Part shown: one piece after another, positions 10,326-20,200 of the stretch
Numbering within the stretch: position 1 is the stretch's first letter
Layout of the letters: each line of letters opens with the position of its first letter
Assembly: GCA_030645235.1 (NCBI GenBank)
Contig: JAUSMV010000012.1
Location: forward strand, 1-64,000
From: Parvibaculum sp.
GTDB taxonomy: Bacteria; Pseudomonadota; Alphaproteobacteria; Parvibaculales; Parvibaculaceae
Length of the DNA: 64,000 bases
Direction of reading: 5' to 3'
Program-made: the position numbers and the translations under genes
Notes under the pieces: model-generated
Databases searched by the model: none
What the model saw: the letters and a program-made list of their open reading frames with translations, nothing else
Told to the model about the DNA's origin: nothing

Positions 10326-11324
10326 TTATTTTTTTGTCAGGAGCAATGTTGTGCCAATGCCTTCGGCATAGGTTTTGAATAAGTCGCCAAGACCGCTGAT
10401 TGCGTGGGCGTTGGTTTCACCGGCCCCGAAATCAATGAAATGCGTGAACTGTGCTTCAGCCTGTGCGCGAAAACTTTCGATGCCGCCGGTGCGCGCCATG
10501 CCGTAAGGCCAGAATTCCGTGAAAATTGTTTTGCATGAGGCAAGAAATTTAGGGGCCCCTTGCAACACGTAGGGCTCGAAGCCCTGCACGTCCATATGCA
10601 GAAAGCATTTCGCGGGATCAATGCCGAGTTCTGCGAGGGCAGAATCCAGGGTTTCCATACGCACAGAAACAGTCTTGCGCTTTTCTTCATCGTAGCGATT
10701 TTCGACGCCGGTGCCTTGGCCGCTTTGCCGGATGCGATGGTCGCCAAAATTGTCGGCTGCCAGTTCAAGCTCCGCGGTACCTGCTGCGCCGCCAAGCGCC
10801 ATATTGAGTAAATGGCATTTTTCGCCATAGCCGTTCTCTTTGATGTTGAGGCTCAGAAACCTGAAGTTTTCAGGATCTGGTTCAAAGCAAACAGCTTGGG
10901 CAAACAGTCCGGAGTTCATCGCATAAATGGTGTGTGTGCCGATATTGGCTCCGACATCGAGAAAGATAGCGTCCTGCGGCAATTTGAGGGTGCCGGACGA
11001 AATGGCGGCCTGAAGGCGTGAGAAGTCGGCATAGTCAAACTCGCCGTTGGCGAACAAGGAAAAGCCGATCGCGCTGTCGCCGGGCTTCGTCCAGAAGAAG
11101 CCGTGCGGCGTGTCGAGCATAACGGCTTTGCAGTTGCTTTGAGCGAGTTGCGCCCAAATCACTTTGGCAGATGGTGTGCGACGGCGAAGTTTTTTTAAAA
11201 CTCGCTTGAGGGGCTTGAGCATAGGGACGTTGCCTTGTCGTTTGATAAGCGGCGCTGTTGCTGACCTTATAAGAGATTTCCCTGCTTCGTGAATGTCAAA
11301 TCGGCTTTTTGCCTGAGCTTTCAC
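10326..11324 (-). CDS. FkbM family methyltransferase
   Basis: A protein of up to 332 residues with a clear FkbM-type SAM domain: FLDVGANIGTHTIYA near 122-136 (motif I), VCFEPDPENFRFL (acidic motif) and FLHMDVQGFEPYVLQGA further on. FkbM enzymes O-methylate hydroxyls of polysaccharides or secondary metabolites. The gene faces the glycan operon and ends 13 bases from it. The start is unsure: the longest frame opens with GTG at 11324, and an ATG at 11222 is also possible. Neither has a strong ribosome-binding site. It is divergent from lldD. Confidence 0.82.
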   Translation of the reverse strand: MKAQAKSRFDIHEAGKSLIRSATAPLIKRQGNVPMLKPLKRVLKKLRRRTPSAKVIWAQLAQSNCKAVMLDTPHGFFWTKPGDSAIGFSLFANGEFDYADFSRLQAAISSGTLKLPQDAIFLDVGANIGTHTIYAMNSGLFAQAVCFEPDPENFRFLSLNIKENGYGEKCHLLNMALGGAAGTAELELAADNFGDHRIRQSGQGTGVENRYDEEKRKTVSVRMETLDSALAELGIDPAKCFLHMDVQGFEPYVLQGAPKFLASCKTIFTEFWPYGMARTGGIESFRAQAEAQFTHFIDFGAGETNAHAISGLGDLFKTYAEGIGTTLLLTKK

Positions 11325-11376
11325 CCCGGCACTCGCTTATATTGGTGCTGAAAATGAGCAAGTCGGGGGGAACGAC

Positions 11377-12528
11377 GTGACACAACCAGCATCAGTTTCA
11401 GATTGGCGTTTGCGGGCAAAGTCGCGCCTCCCGCGCATGATGTTTGATTACATTGACGGCGGCTCCTATGCCGAGACGACGCTACGCCGCAATGCTGAGG
11501 CGTTTGATGAGATCGCTTTGCGTCAGCGTATTTTGACCGATGTGTCGAAACTCTCGCTCGAAACGCAGTTGTTTGGACAAAAACTGGCCATGCCGCTGGT
11601 GCTTGCGCCGGTTGGCATGGCGGGGCTCTATGCCAGGCGCGGGGAGACGCAGGCGGCGCGTGCGGCGCAAAAAGCGGGGCTTCCTTTTTGCCTTTCGACG
11701 GTAAGCATCTGTTCGATTGAAGAAGTGCGCAAAGCGGTGCCGGACCCTATCTGGTTTCAGCTCTATATGATTAAGGACCGCGGCTATATGGAGGCGCTGC
11801 TGCAGCGCGCTAAGGCAGCGGGCACCAACGTGTTGGTGTTCACGGTCGATCTGCCGGTTCCGGGTTCGCGCTATCGCGATATGCGCTCGGGCCTTTCCGG
11901 TCAGTTGACGGGGCTTGATCAGTTGCGTCGTGCCGTTAATACAGCGATGCATCCCCATTGGCTCTGGAATGTGATGGTGCAGGGCGGACCACCCAGTTTC
12001 GGTAATCTTGTTGAGGCCATGCCGGGCGCCAAAGGCACCAGCGATTTTGCAGCATGGATCGGCAAAAATTTTGATCCGTCGGTCAATTGGGATGATTTTG
12101 CCTGGGTGCGCGAGCGTTGGGATGGTCCCATTGTCATTAAAGGCATCCTCGATGCTGATGACGCGCGACGCGCGGCCTTTGTCGGGGCTGACGGCATTGT
12201 TGTGTCGAACCATGGCGGGCGACAGTTGGATGGTGTGCCCGCCGGCATTGAGGCTCTGCCGCCCATTGTTAAAGCGGTTGGCGATAAGCTCACTGTGCTC
12301 ATGGATGGCGGTGTGCGTTCCGGTCTTGATGTGCTCAAGGGTCTGGCGCTTGGCGCGCAAGGTGTGTTGATCGGCAAGGCCTGGGCCTATGCGCTGGGCG
12401 GCGGCGGCGAGGCGGGCGTGCGCGCGATGCTTGCCACGATGCGACGTGAGCTTGAGGTCGCAATGATGCTCACCGGTTGCACGGATGTGCGTCAGGCGGG
12501 TGAACATCTTCTTGTTCGTGATCTTTGA
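11377..12528 (+). CDS. lldD: FMN-dependent L-lactate dehydrogenase / alpha-hydroxy-acid oxidase
   Basis: A 383-residue TIM-barrel flavoprotein that oxidises L-lactate (or a related 2-hydroxy acid) to the 2-keto acid and passes electrons to the respiratory chain. The catalytic His279 and substrate Arg282 are in SNHGGRQLDG. The N-terminal FDYIDGGSYAETTLRRN and the FMN-phosphate segment MDGGVRSGLDVLKGLALGAQGVLIG are typical. The GTG start follows ggggggaa. An MctP-type monocarboxylate permease lies 3 kb away and could supply lactate, though it is not in the same operon. Confidence 0.92.
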   Translation: MTQPASVSDWRLRAKSRLPRMMFDYIDGGSYAETTLRRNAEAFDEIALRQRILTDVSKLSLETQLFGQKLAMPLVLAPVGMAGLYARRGETQAARAAQKAGLPFCLSTVSICSIEEVRKAVPDPIWFQLYMIKDRGYMEALLQRAKAAGTNVLVFTVDLPVPGSRYRDMRSGLSGQLTGLDQLRRAVNTAMHPHWLWNVMVQGGPPSFGNLVEAMPGAKGTSDFAAWIGKNFDPSVNWDDFAWVRERWDGPIVIKGILDADDARRAAFVGADGIVVSNHGGRQLDGVPAGIEALPPIVKAVGDKLTVLMDGGVRSGLDVLKGLALGAQGVLIGKAWAYALGGGGEAGVRAMLATMRRELEVAMMLTGCTDVRQAGEHLLVRDL

Positions 12529-12574
12529 ACCAATGCGCTAGGCTTTCGCCACACGATATTTCAGGAGTAAGAAT

Positions 12575-12853
12575 ATGGCTGATGAAGCGCGTGATGTGCC
12601 GGAGCGTCATAGATTTGAACTTGTGGTCGAAGGCATCACGGCTTTCGCCGAATATCGTCTCTTTCCCGGCGGGATCGAGTTTTATCACACGATTGTGCCG
12701 GAGGCTTTGGGTGGCAAAGGCGTCGGTTCGCGTCTCGTCAAATCGGCGCTTGATCAAGTGCGGACCCGTGGCCTCAAAGTGAAGCCGACCTGCCCGTTCT
12801 TTGAAGCCTACATTAAGAAGCATGCGGAATACCAAGACATGGTCGCGGCGTGA
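12575..12853 (+). CDS. small GNAT-like N-acetyltransferase (YjdJ/COG2388 type)
   Basis: A 92-residue single-domain protein of the minimal GNAT group. The acetyl-CoA-binding stretch VPEALGGKGVGSRLVKSAL (~41-59) and the following GLKVKPTCPFFEAYIKKHAEYQDMV are characteristic. Substrates of this group are poorly known. The ATG follows caggag. It lies between lldD and a small membrane-protein gene, probably as part of the same rightward transcript. Confidence 0.85.
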   Translation: MADEARDVPERHRFELVVEGITAFAEYRLFPGGIEFYHTIVPEALGGKGVGSRLVKSALDQVRTRGLKVKPTCPFFEAYIKKHAEYQDMVAA

Positions 12854-12872
12854 TGTATTGAGGGAGAGTGCG

Positions 12873-13286
12873 ATGAAGCTCAGAGGCCTGATTGTTGCCA
12901 ATCTCGTGCTCGTCTCTTTTGCGGTCACAGTGCCGATAGTGCATGTGTTTGCGTTGCCTTGGCGCTTTGCTCTTGACGCTGATTTATGGAACCAGGCGTT
13001 TGGATATTTTAATCAGGCATGGGGTGCTTACGCCGGGGGCGTTGCTCTCGTTGCGCTTTTCGTGTCGCTCATGCTCTTTGCTTGGCGGCGGAAAACTCCG
13101 TCGGCTTCGCTCCTGAGCCTTAATGCAGTTTTTGCTTATGCCGCTCTGAGTGGCTTGATTTTTCTTTCCGATACCTCAACGCATCAACATGTCATCGCGT
13201 TGGGGCTGAGTGTTTTTGGCTGGTTGGCTCTACTCAGCGCCAGCCTCATCGTCGCGGACCTGCGCCGCCCGTTACGTCAGGGCTAA
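12873..13286 (+). CDS. four-helix membrane protein, unknown function
   Basis: A 137-residue protein with about four hydrophobic segments (roughly 5-25, 43-65, 76-95 and 104-127). I do not recognise the family. The ATG at 12873 is preceded by agggagag. The stop codon lies inside the left arm and loop of a hairpin at 13275-13300. It is likely cotranscribed with the GNAT gene 19 bases upstream. Confidence 0.65.
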   Translation: MKLRGLIVANLVLVSFAVTVPIVHVFALPWRFALDADLWNQAFGYFNQAWGAYAGGVALVALFVSLMLFAWRRKTPSASLLSLNAVFAYAALSGLIFLSDTSTHQHVIALGLSVFGWLALLSASLIVADLRRPLRQG

Positions 13287-13300
13287 TCTTAGCCCTGACG
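13275..13300 (+). terminator. hairpin overlapping a stop codon
   Basis: cgtcagggct (13275-13284) pairs exactly with 13291-13300 across a 6-base loop, and the TAA stop lies at its loop border. No T run follows, so it may stabilise the 3' end rather than terminate strongly. The next 250 bases before mtnB hold no gene I can support. Confidence 0.5.
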
Positions 13301-13553
13301 AAGGTCCAACTGGGGCGGTCTGCAATCATCGCCATATATGGACCTCTTGATGCAACCATAGAGATATATTGCAGTATGCCTTTGCGTCGCATTTGGGCTG
13401 ACTTTTCGCGGCCACTTGTCTTTGTAAGGCGGTTATGGGCAAAACGTCTCAAAAGCATGAATTGATGTTTGCGCCGGAGGCCTTAAATAGGGGCCTTGAA
13501 TTGCTTGTGCCTGACGCTTTCTTCGTCCGGCGAGCCATGAAGTCCGGATTGAT

Positions 13554-14198
13554 ATGATGCACGCTAATGAAACCCCGCTCAGCTTCGTCGATGCCGCGCT
13601 CCTTTCAGAAGCGGCATCGGGCGTTATTGCGATGGCGCATTTTGCTGGGAGCCGCCATTGGGTGCCCGCGACCAGCGGCAACTTCTCGGTGCGCATGGAC
13701 GAGCGCTTCGCGGCACTCACCGCCACAGGAGCGGACAAAGCCCGTTTAACCGAAAGCGAAGTGATCGCTGCGGAAATTCTGGGCCCGAAGCATCCTCGCG
13801 CGTCCGCCGAAGCACCGCTCCATCTTGCACGCTATGCGAGTACACCTGCCATTGGCGCGATTGCGCATATTCATTCTCTGCCTGCCACGCTCTTGTCGCG
13901 CCGCCACGAGAAGGCGGGCTTTCTGCGGCTTGAAGGTTGGGAGCTTCTGAAAGCCTTTTCCGGCATCACTACCCATGCGACTTCGATTGATGTGCCGATT
14001 GTGCCCAATGATCAGGATACTGATCGACTTGCGGCTCTTGTTGAAACGCGTATGGCATCGGCGGGTTCGGTGCCGGGTTATCTCATTGCCGGTCACGGTC
14101 TTTATGTATGGGGCGCGCGCGCGAAAGACGCGATCCGCCATATGGAAGCCTTTGACTTTCTTCTGACAGCTCAGATGCACGAGGAGAATGCCCGATGA
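13554..14198 (+). CDS. mtnB: methylthioribulose-1-phosphate dehydratase
   Basis: A 214-residue enzyme of the class II aldolase fold that dehydrates 5-methylthioribulose 1-phosphate in methionine salvage. The family stretch TSGNFSVRMD (40-49) and zinc ligands His105 and His107 (AHIHSLPATLLS) are present; a third histidine lies in GHGLYVWG. Two ATGs in a row (13554, 13557) open the frame without a strong ribosome-binding site. It overlaps mtnD by 4 bases (ATGA). The window lacks mtnA and mtnK/mtnP, so upstream steps must be encoded elsewhere. Confidence 0.93.
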   Translation: MMHANETPLSFVDAALLSEAASGVIAMAHFAGSRHWVPATSGNFSVRMDERFAALTATGADKARLTESEVIAAEILGPKHPRASAEAPLHLARYASTPAIGAIAHIHSLPATLLSRRHEKAGFLRLEGWELLKAFSGITTHATSIDVPIVPNDQDTDRLAALVETRMASAGSVPGYLIAGHGLYVWGARAKDAIRHMEAFDFLLTAQMHEENAR

Positions 14199-14740
14199 CA
14201 CAGCTCACGGTCTATCCGGATACGGATCCCGCCCAAATTCTGATCGATACGCGCGACGGCAGTGAAATCGCCAGAGTGCTCTCCGAAATCGGCGTTGATT
14301 TTGAGCGTTGGGAAGCTTCGGTCATGTTGCCCTCCGACGCGGGGCAAGACGATGTATTGGCCGCATATGATGCTCAGGTGAAAAAGCTGATGCGCGAAGG
14401 CGGCTATCAGACGGTCGATGTCGTGCGCGTGAAGCCGGATCATCCTGATCGTGTTGCCATGCGCCAGAAGTTCCTTGCGGAACATACCCATGCCGAAGAT
14501 GAAGTGCGTTTCTTCGTTGAGGGGGCGGGTGCGTTTTATTTGCGCAAAGGTGGCCGGGTCTATCGCGTTGTCTGTGAGCGCAATGATCTTCTCAGCGTGC
14601 CTGCCGGTATCACTCATTGGTTCGATACAGGCCGCGAGCCGCATTTTTGTGCTATCCGTATTTTTACGTCCGCTGACGGCTGGGTTGGTAACTTCACGGG
14701 CGACGACATCGCCACGCGCTTTCCTGCTTTTGGCGATTGA
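14195..14740 (+). CDS. mtnD: acireductone dioxygenase
   Basis: A 181-residue cupin that oxidises acireductone to the 2-keto precursor of methionine and formate. The metal site is complete: His97, His99, Glu103 and His141 in HTHAEDEVRFF and PAGITHWFD. With Fe(II) it performs the on-pathway reaction; Ni would divert to CO. It starts inside the mtnB stop (ATGA) and ends 6 bases before mtnC. Confidence 0.96.
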   Translation: MTQLTVYPDTDPAQILIDTRDGSEIARVLSEIGVDFERWEASVMLPSDAGQDDVLAAYDAQVKKLMREGGYQTVDVVRVKPDHPDRVAMRQKFLAEHTHAEDEVRFFVEGAGAFYLRKGGRVYRVVCERNDLLSVPAGITHWFDTGREPHFCAIRIFTSADGWVGNFTGDDIATRFPAFGD

Positions 14741-14746
14741 ACTCCT

Positions 14747-15451
14747 ATGACCATCCGAGCCATCGTTACCGATATTGAGGGTACGACAACGCCGATTGCT
14801 TTTGTGCATGAGGTTTTGTTTCCCTATGCGCGCGCACGGCTTGCTGATTTTTGCGCGGCGCATCAGAGCGAGCCTGCTGTTGCAACGGTCCTTGCAGCGG
14901 TGCGAGAAGAAGCAGGCGACGCGTCTCTCACACTTGATGAGACGGTTGTCGTTCTTTTCCAATGGATGGATGAAGACCGCAAGTCAGGTCCGCTTAAAAC
15001 ATTGCAAGGCATGATCTGGCGATTGGGCTATGAAGAAGGCGTGCTCAAAGGTCAGATCTATGACGATGCGGCAGAGGTTCTCAGTGCGTGGCATGTGAAG
15101 GGCATCGTACTTTATGTCTATTCGTCAGGCTCGGTGGCCGCACAAAAGCTTATTTTTGGATTTTCTGATCACGGTGATTTGACGCGGCTCTTCGGCGGCT
15201 ATTTTGATACGGCTATCGGTGCGAAGGTGGATGTTGCGTCATATGCTGCCATTGCCAAGTCAATCGGAGTGGCACCTGCCGACATTCTCTTTCTTACCGA
15301 CATGGAAGCAGAAGTTGTTGCCGCGCGTGCTGCCGGTCTCACTGTTGCCAAGATTGATCGCTCTCTGCCTCAGGAAAAAACTCGCCACGACGGAGATTTG
15401 CTCGTCGCAGGTTCCTTTGGACCGGTTGACCGGCTGATTGTTCAGGCGTAG
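14747..15451 (+). CDS. mtnC: 2,3-diketo-5-methylthiopentyl-1-phosphate enolase-phosphatase
   Basis: A 234-residue HAD enzyme that enolises and dephosphorylates diketomethylthiopentyl phosphate to acireductone, the substrate of MtnD. The HAD nucleophile region is VTDIEGTTTPI, with Asp9 and Glu11 as typical for MtnC. The second motif YSSGS and late acidic motif FLTDMEAEV are visible. The ATG follows gaactcct. Its last 10 bases overlap the 3' end of the convergent symporter gene. Confidence 0.95.
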   Translation: MTIRAIVTDIEGTTTPIAFVHEVLFPYARARLADFCAAHQSEPAVATVLAAVREEAGDASLTLDETVVVLFQWMDEDRKSGPLKTLQGMIWRLGYEEGVLKGQIYDDAAEVLSAWHVKGIVLYVYSSGSVAAQKLIFGFSDHGDLTRLFGGYFDTAIGAKVDVASYAAIAKSIGVAPADILFLTDMEAEVVAARAAGLTVAKIDRSLPQEKTRHDGDLLVAGSFGPVDRLIVQA

Positions 15452-16977
15452 TCGCTCGCCACCGTCACGTCGCCGTGTTCGCGCTTGGCCACCGCGCGGA
15501 ATACGATGGTGAGCAGCACCGACACGATGATGTTGAGGATCACGGTGTAGAAAGCTGCATAGCCCGGCATCACGTAGCCGAAGAGTTCGAGCGGATAGAT
15601 AGAATTTTTGAAATTCAACGTCCATGCCATCCATGTGCCCGTGCCGATGCCAATGGCCCAGCCAATCAGCAGTGCACGCGGATCAAGCCAACGTGTGTAG
15701 AGACCGAAGAACACGGCAGGTAAAGTCTGGATGATCCAGATGCCGCCGAGAAGTTGCAGCTGAATGGCGAGTTTCGTGTCGAGCGCCAGCACAAAGGCGA
15801 CAGCACCTGCTTTGGCGACGAGGGAGACAAGTTTGGCCATGCGCGCTTCGTCTGCCGCTGTGCAATCGGGTTTCAAATATTCTTTGTAGATGTTGCGTGT
15901 ATAGAGATTGGCAATGGCAATCGACATGATGGCTGCAGGCACCAGCGCGCCGATACCGATAGCGGCAAAAGCGATGCCGACAAACCAGCCATCAAACTGA
16001 TCAAGAAACAAGGCGGGCACGGCGAAGTTCGCGCCGTATTTGGCAAAGCCTTCCGCAAATTCAGGTTTCGTTGCGACGCCTGATGCATAAGCCATGTAAC
16101 CCAAGAGTGCGAGGAGAGCCAGGACCAGTGAATAGGCCGGCAGTATCGCGGCATTGCGACGGATCACTTTGCCCGAGCTGGCGCTCAGCACGCCTGTCAT
16201 TGAGTGCGGATAGAGAAAGAGCGCGAGTGCCGAGCCAAAGGCAAGAGTCGCATAAGCGCTCCACGTGCCGAGGCTGCCTTCAGGCGGCGTTGGCAGTGTC
16301 AGTTTTTCAGGCGGCACAGCGGCGAAAATTGTGGCCCAACCACCGAGTTGTGCCGGAATGATTATGATTGCGGCAATCACCGTGATGTAGATGAGTAGGT
16401 CTTTGACAATGGCGATCATGGCCGGTGCGCGAAGTCCGCTCGAATAGGTGAAGGCGGCAAGAATCAGAAACGCGATGATGAGCGGCATGTGGCCTGTGGC
16501 GCCGTGTGTATCAAACCCTAGAGCACCGATAACAGTTTCCAGGCCGACAAGCTGGAGCGCAATATAGGGCATTGTGGCGATGATACCCGTGAGTGCGACG
16601 GCAAGCGCCAATCCGCTATGGCCGTACCGGCCCTTGACGAAATCGGATGCGGTTACAAAACCATGTTTTCTTGCGACAGCCCACATGCGCGGGAAGATCA
16701 CGAAGACCAGTGGATAGACCAAGATCGTGTAGGGCACGGCAAAGAAGCCAAGTGCGCCCGCGGTGAAGACAGCGGCGGGGACTGCGATGAATGTATAGGC
16801 TGTATAAAGGTCGCCGCCGAGCAGGAACCATGTGACGATTGTGCCGAAGCGTTGCCCGCCCAGTCCCCATTCATTGATGTGATTGAGATCGCCTGCGCGC
16901 CAGCGCGCAGCGGCAAATCCCAGGATGGTGACAAAGACAAAGAGCCCGGCGAAAACGTAAGTCGCTGTCCACTGCAT
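15442..16977 (-). CDS. sodium:solute symporter, MctP-like monocarboxylate permease
   Basis: A 511-residue inner-membrane protein with about 13 hydrophobic helices and the start typical of the SSS family. The segments INEWGLGGQRFGTIVTWFLLGGDLYTAYTF and PRMWAVARKHGFVTASDFVKGRYG fit the MctP branch, which takes up lactate, pyruvate and other short carboxylates. It is preceded by a DUF3311 protein gene 5 bases upstream, the usual two-gene arrangement. The substrate is inferred from family only; lldD nearby makes lactate plausible. Confidence 0.85.
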   Translation of the reverse strand: MQWTATYVFAGLFVFVTILGFAAARWRAGDLNHINEWGLGGQRFGTIVTWFLLGGDLYTAYTFIAVPAAVFTAGALGFFAVPYTILVYPLVFVIFPRMWAVARKHGFVTASDFVKGRYGHSGLALAVALTGIIATMPYIALQLVGLETVIGALGFDTHGATGHMPLIIAFLILAAFTYSSGLRAPAMIAIVKDLLIYITVIAAIIIIPAQLGGWATIFAAVPPEKLTLPTPPEGSLGTWSAYATLAFGSALALFLYPHSMTGVLSASSGKVIRRNAAILPAYSLVLALLALLGYMAYASGVATKPEFAEGFAKYGANFAVPALFLDQFDGWFVGIAFAAIGIGALVPAAIMSIAIANLYTRNIYKEYLKPDCTAADEARMAKLVSLVAKAGAVAFVLALDTKLAIQLQLLGGIWIIQTLPAVFFGLYTRWLDPRALLIGWAIGIGTGTWMAWTLNFKNSIYPLELFGYVMPGYAAFYTVILNIIVSVLLTIVFRAVAKREHGDVTVASDYA

Positions 16978-16982
16978 GATGC

Positions 16983-17219
16983 TTATTCTTCTTCTTCGTT
17001 ATTGGTCGCAAAGTAGACAAAAATGGTCAGCACGGCAGAAATGCCGATCCAGGCCATCTGATACCAATAGAAGAAAGGCACGCCGCCCAGCGCCGGTTCG
17101 AGCTTGTTGTAGGACGGCACCCAGAGTGCGGCGAAAAAGGGGAGGAATATAAGCGGAATGAGCCAACGGCGTTTTAACCCGCCTTTTGGCTTTTGATCCG
17201 TCTTCTTCTTGTCCGGCAT
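16983..17219 (-). CDS. DUF3311 small membrane protein, symporter partner
   Basis: A 78-residue protein with a basic N-terminus, two hydrophobic helices (~19-36 and ~48-69) and an acidic tail (NNEEEE). This matches DUF3311, commonly encoded just before SSS symporters and likely a small accessory subunit. Here it starts 5 bases upstream of the MctP-like gene. The role is inferred from this conserved pairing. Confidence 0.8.
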   Translation of the reverse strand: MPDKKKTDQKPKGGLKRRWLIPLIFLPFFAALWVPSYNKLEPALGGVPFFYWYQMAWIGISAVLTIFVYFATNNEEEE

Positions 17220-17261
17220 ATTTAGTCCCCCGTCGCAGATGCCCCAAATCTGAGCCGGACT

Positions 17262-20200
17262 TTAATCGGCAGGCGCTGCCGTGTCACCTGCCTGTTGGGT
17301 TTTAGGTGCGAACCTTTGGCCCAGCCGGTCGAGATAGATATAGAGGACGGGGGTGATGTAGAGGGTCAGAATTTGCGACAGAATCAACCCGCCGACAACC
17401 GCAAGGCCAAGAGGTTGGCGTACATCGCCGCCTTCGCCCATCCCCAGCGCAATCGGCATCGTGCCCATGAGAGCGGCCATGGTCGTCATCATGATGGGTC
17501 GGAAACGGATGATAGCAGCTTGCAATATAGCTTGCTCAGGTGCGAGGTTTTCCTTGCGCTCCCGCTCCAGAGCAAAGTCGATCATCATGATGGCATTTTT
17601 CTTGACGATGCCAATCAGCATGATCATGCCGACAAATGCATAGAGCGTCAGTGGTACACCAAAGAGTATGAGCGTGATGAGCGCACCGACGGCGGCTGAC
17701 GGCAAGCCCGACAGGATCGTCAATGGATGGACAAAGCTTTCATAGAGAATGCCAAGCACGATATAGACGGTGAGAATCGCGAGTATGAGGAGCATGCCAA
17801 GTCCGCTCACCGAACTTTGGAAAGCCTGGGCCGTGCCCTGGAAACTGGTGGTCACGCTCTCCGGCAAATTGATTGTGCTCTGCACTTTTTTGATCGTGGA
17901 AACAGCGTCAGACAAAGCAACGCCGGGTGCGAGGTTGAACGAGATTGTGACGGCGGGTAACTGGCCCAGATGGTTCTGCGTCAGTGATGTTGCGGATGGA
18001 CTTGTTGATGTCACAGCTGTCAGCGGTACGAGTGCGCCGGATGATGAGCGCAGATAGAGGCGCTCAAGGGCGGATGCGTCTTGCGTATACTTGTCCTGCA
18101 ATTCCATCACGACTTGAAACTGATCCGATGCCGTATAGATCGTCGAAATTTGCACACCGCCAAAGGCAGATGATAAGGCGTCTTGAATTTGTGCAGGTGT
18201 TACGCCCAGCACTGCTGCGCGGTCGCGTTCAATTTTGACGTTGAGAGTCGGCGTCGAGAGATCAAGGTCGCTGGTGACATCCTGAAAGCCTGTTTGTGTG
18301 GTGAGAGCTTCCTGCAGACGGGTGGCGCTGGCATAGAGCGTTGTGGGATCAATATCCTGCAATGTGTATTGATAAGCGGCCTTGGAATTGCTGCCGCCGA
18401 TGCGCAGTGAGGGGGGATTTTGCAAATAAACTTTGAAACCTGGAATGATCGCAAGTTTCGGGCGCAATTCCTGAATGATTTCATCCGCGCTCAGCGAGCG
18501 TTCACCACGCGGCTTGAGGCGAATAATCAGCGTACCATTATTGATGCTGCTGCGAGAGCCGCTTGCGCCTATCACTGACATGACAGCGTCAATATTGGCA
18601 TCAGCCGCGATGATGGCCGCCGCTTTGTCCTGACGGCGCTTCATGTCCTGAAATGAAATGCCGTTTGAGCCTTCGGTGTTACCGCGAATCTGTCCGGTGT
18701 CGCTGCTGGGCAAAAAGTCTTTCGGGATCACCATGAAGAGTGCAGCGGTTACAATGAGACTTGCGATAAAGATACCAAAGACTGTGCGACGATGTGTGAG
18801 GCTCATCATCAGGGTGCGTTCATAGAAACGCTCTAACCGTTCAAATTGACGTTCGCTCCATTGTAAGATGGCCAACGGTTTTTTGTCGGTCTTTTGCTTC
18901 GATTTATCGCGGATGACGCGGCTCGCCAGCATCGGTGTCAGCGTCACTGACACAAAACCGGAGATGATAATCGTGAGCACAATTGTCACGGCAAATTCAT
19001 GCAGCAACCGTCCGACAATGCCGCTCATGAAGAGGATCGGAATGAAAACCGCTGCCAGCGACACGGTCATCGATAAGATGGTGAAGCCGATTTCGCGCGC
19101 GCCTTTCAAAGCGGCTTCATAAGGACTTTTGCCTTCCTCAATGTGACGCATGATGTTTTCGAGCATGACAATCGCGTCGTCAACAACGAAGCCGACTGAC
19201 AGCGTCAACGCCATTAACGAGAGATTGTCGAGGCTGTAACCGAAGAAGGCCATGCCGCCAAATGTGCCGATGATCGAAATGGGCAACGCCAACGAGGGAA
19301 TGATTGTCGCGGTGAGATTGCGCAGGAACAGAAAGATCACCATGACGACAAGAGCTGCGGCGATGGCGAGCGTCAGTTGTACATCATGAACAGATGCGCG
19401 GATTGATTGGCTGCGGTCATAATGAATATTGAGCGAAATTGAGGCAGGAAGGTCTGTGCGGAAACCGGGCAGGATTTTTTTTACCGCATCCACGACTTCA
19501 ATCGTGTTCGCACCGGGTTGGCGCTGTATGGACAGCATGATGCCTCTGACGCCGTTGACCGCGCTTGAAACCTTGTTGTTCTCAACGCTGTCGAACACAT
19601 CGGCCACATCACCAAAGCGCACTGGTGCGCCGTTGCGCCAAGTGATGATCTGGCGTCGGAAGGCGCTTGCGTCGGTGAGCTGGCCTTGCGCCTGAATGAC
19701 GGTGGTGCGTGTCGGCCCGCTCAATTGACCGGTCGGGTTGTTGACATTGGTTGCGCGCGCTGCGTCCGTCACTTCATTGATGCCGATGCCGCGGGCGGCG
19801 AGGGCGTCAGGATTGAGCTGAATACGCACGGCATATTTTTGCGAGCCGTAGACATTGACTTGTGCCACGCCGTCGATGGTGGAGAGCTGCCGCGCCAGCA
19901 GCGTTTCGGCGTAGCGGTTCACTTCCGATAGTTCCAGGGTGGGCGATGTCAGAGTAAGAAAGAGAATGGGGCTATCAGCCGGATTGACCTTGCGCAAAGT
20001 GGGTGGCGTTGGCATGTCGTCGGGCAATTGCCGCTGCGCTGCCGAGATCGCCGATTGCACGTCTTGGGCGGCAGCATCGATATTGCGGTCAAGCTTGAAT
20101 TGAATGGTGATTGAGGTGGAGCCGAGGCTCGACCTCGATGTCATTTGGTCGATACCGGCAATAGTCGTGAATTGACTTTCAAGCGGTGTGGCGACCGATG

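Noticed and set aside
11482-12507. 341-codon antisense frame opposite lldD
   Set aside because: It mirrors the codon bias of a well-defined gene and has no family-like sequence or start site.
13301-13553. possible SAM riboswitch upstream of mtnB
   Set aside because: Only short hairpins are seen; no SAM-II or SAM/SAH core pattern could be found by eye.
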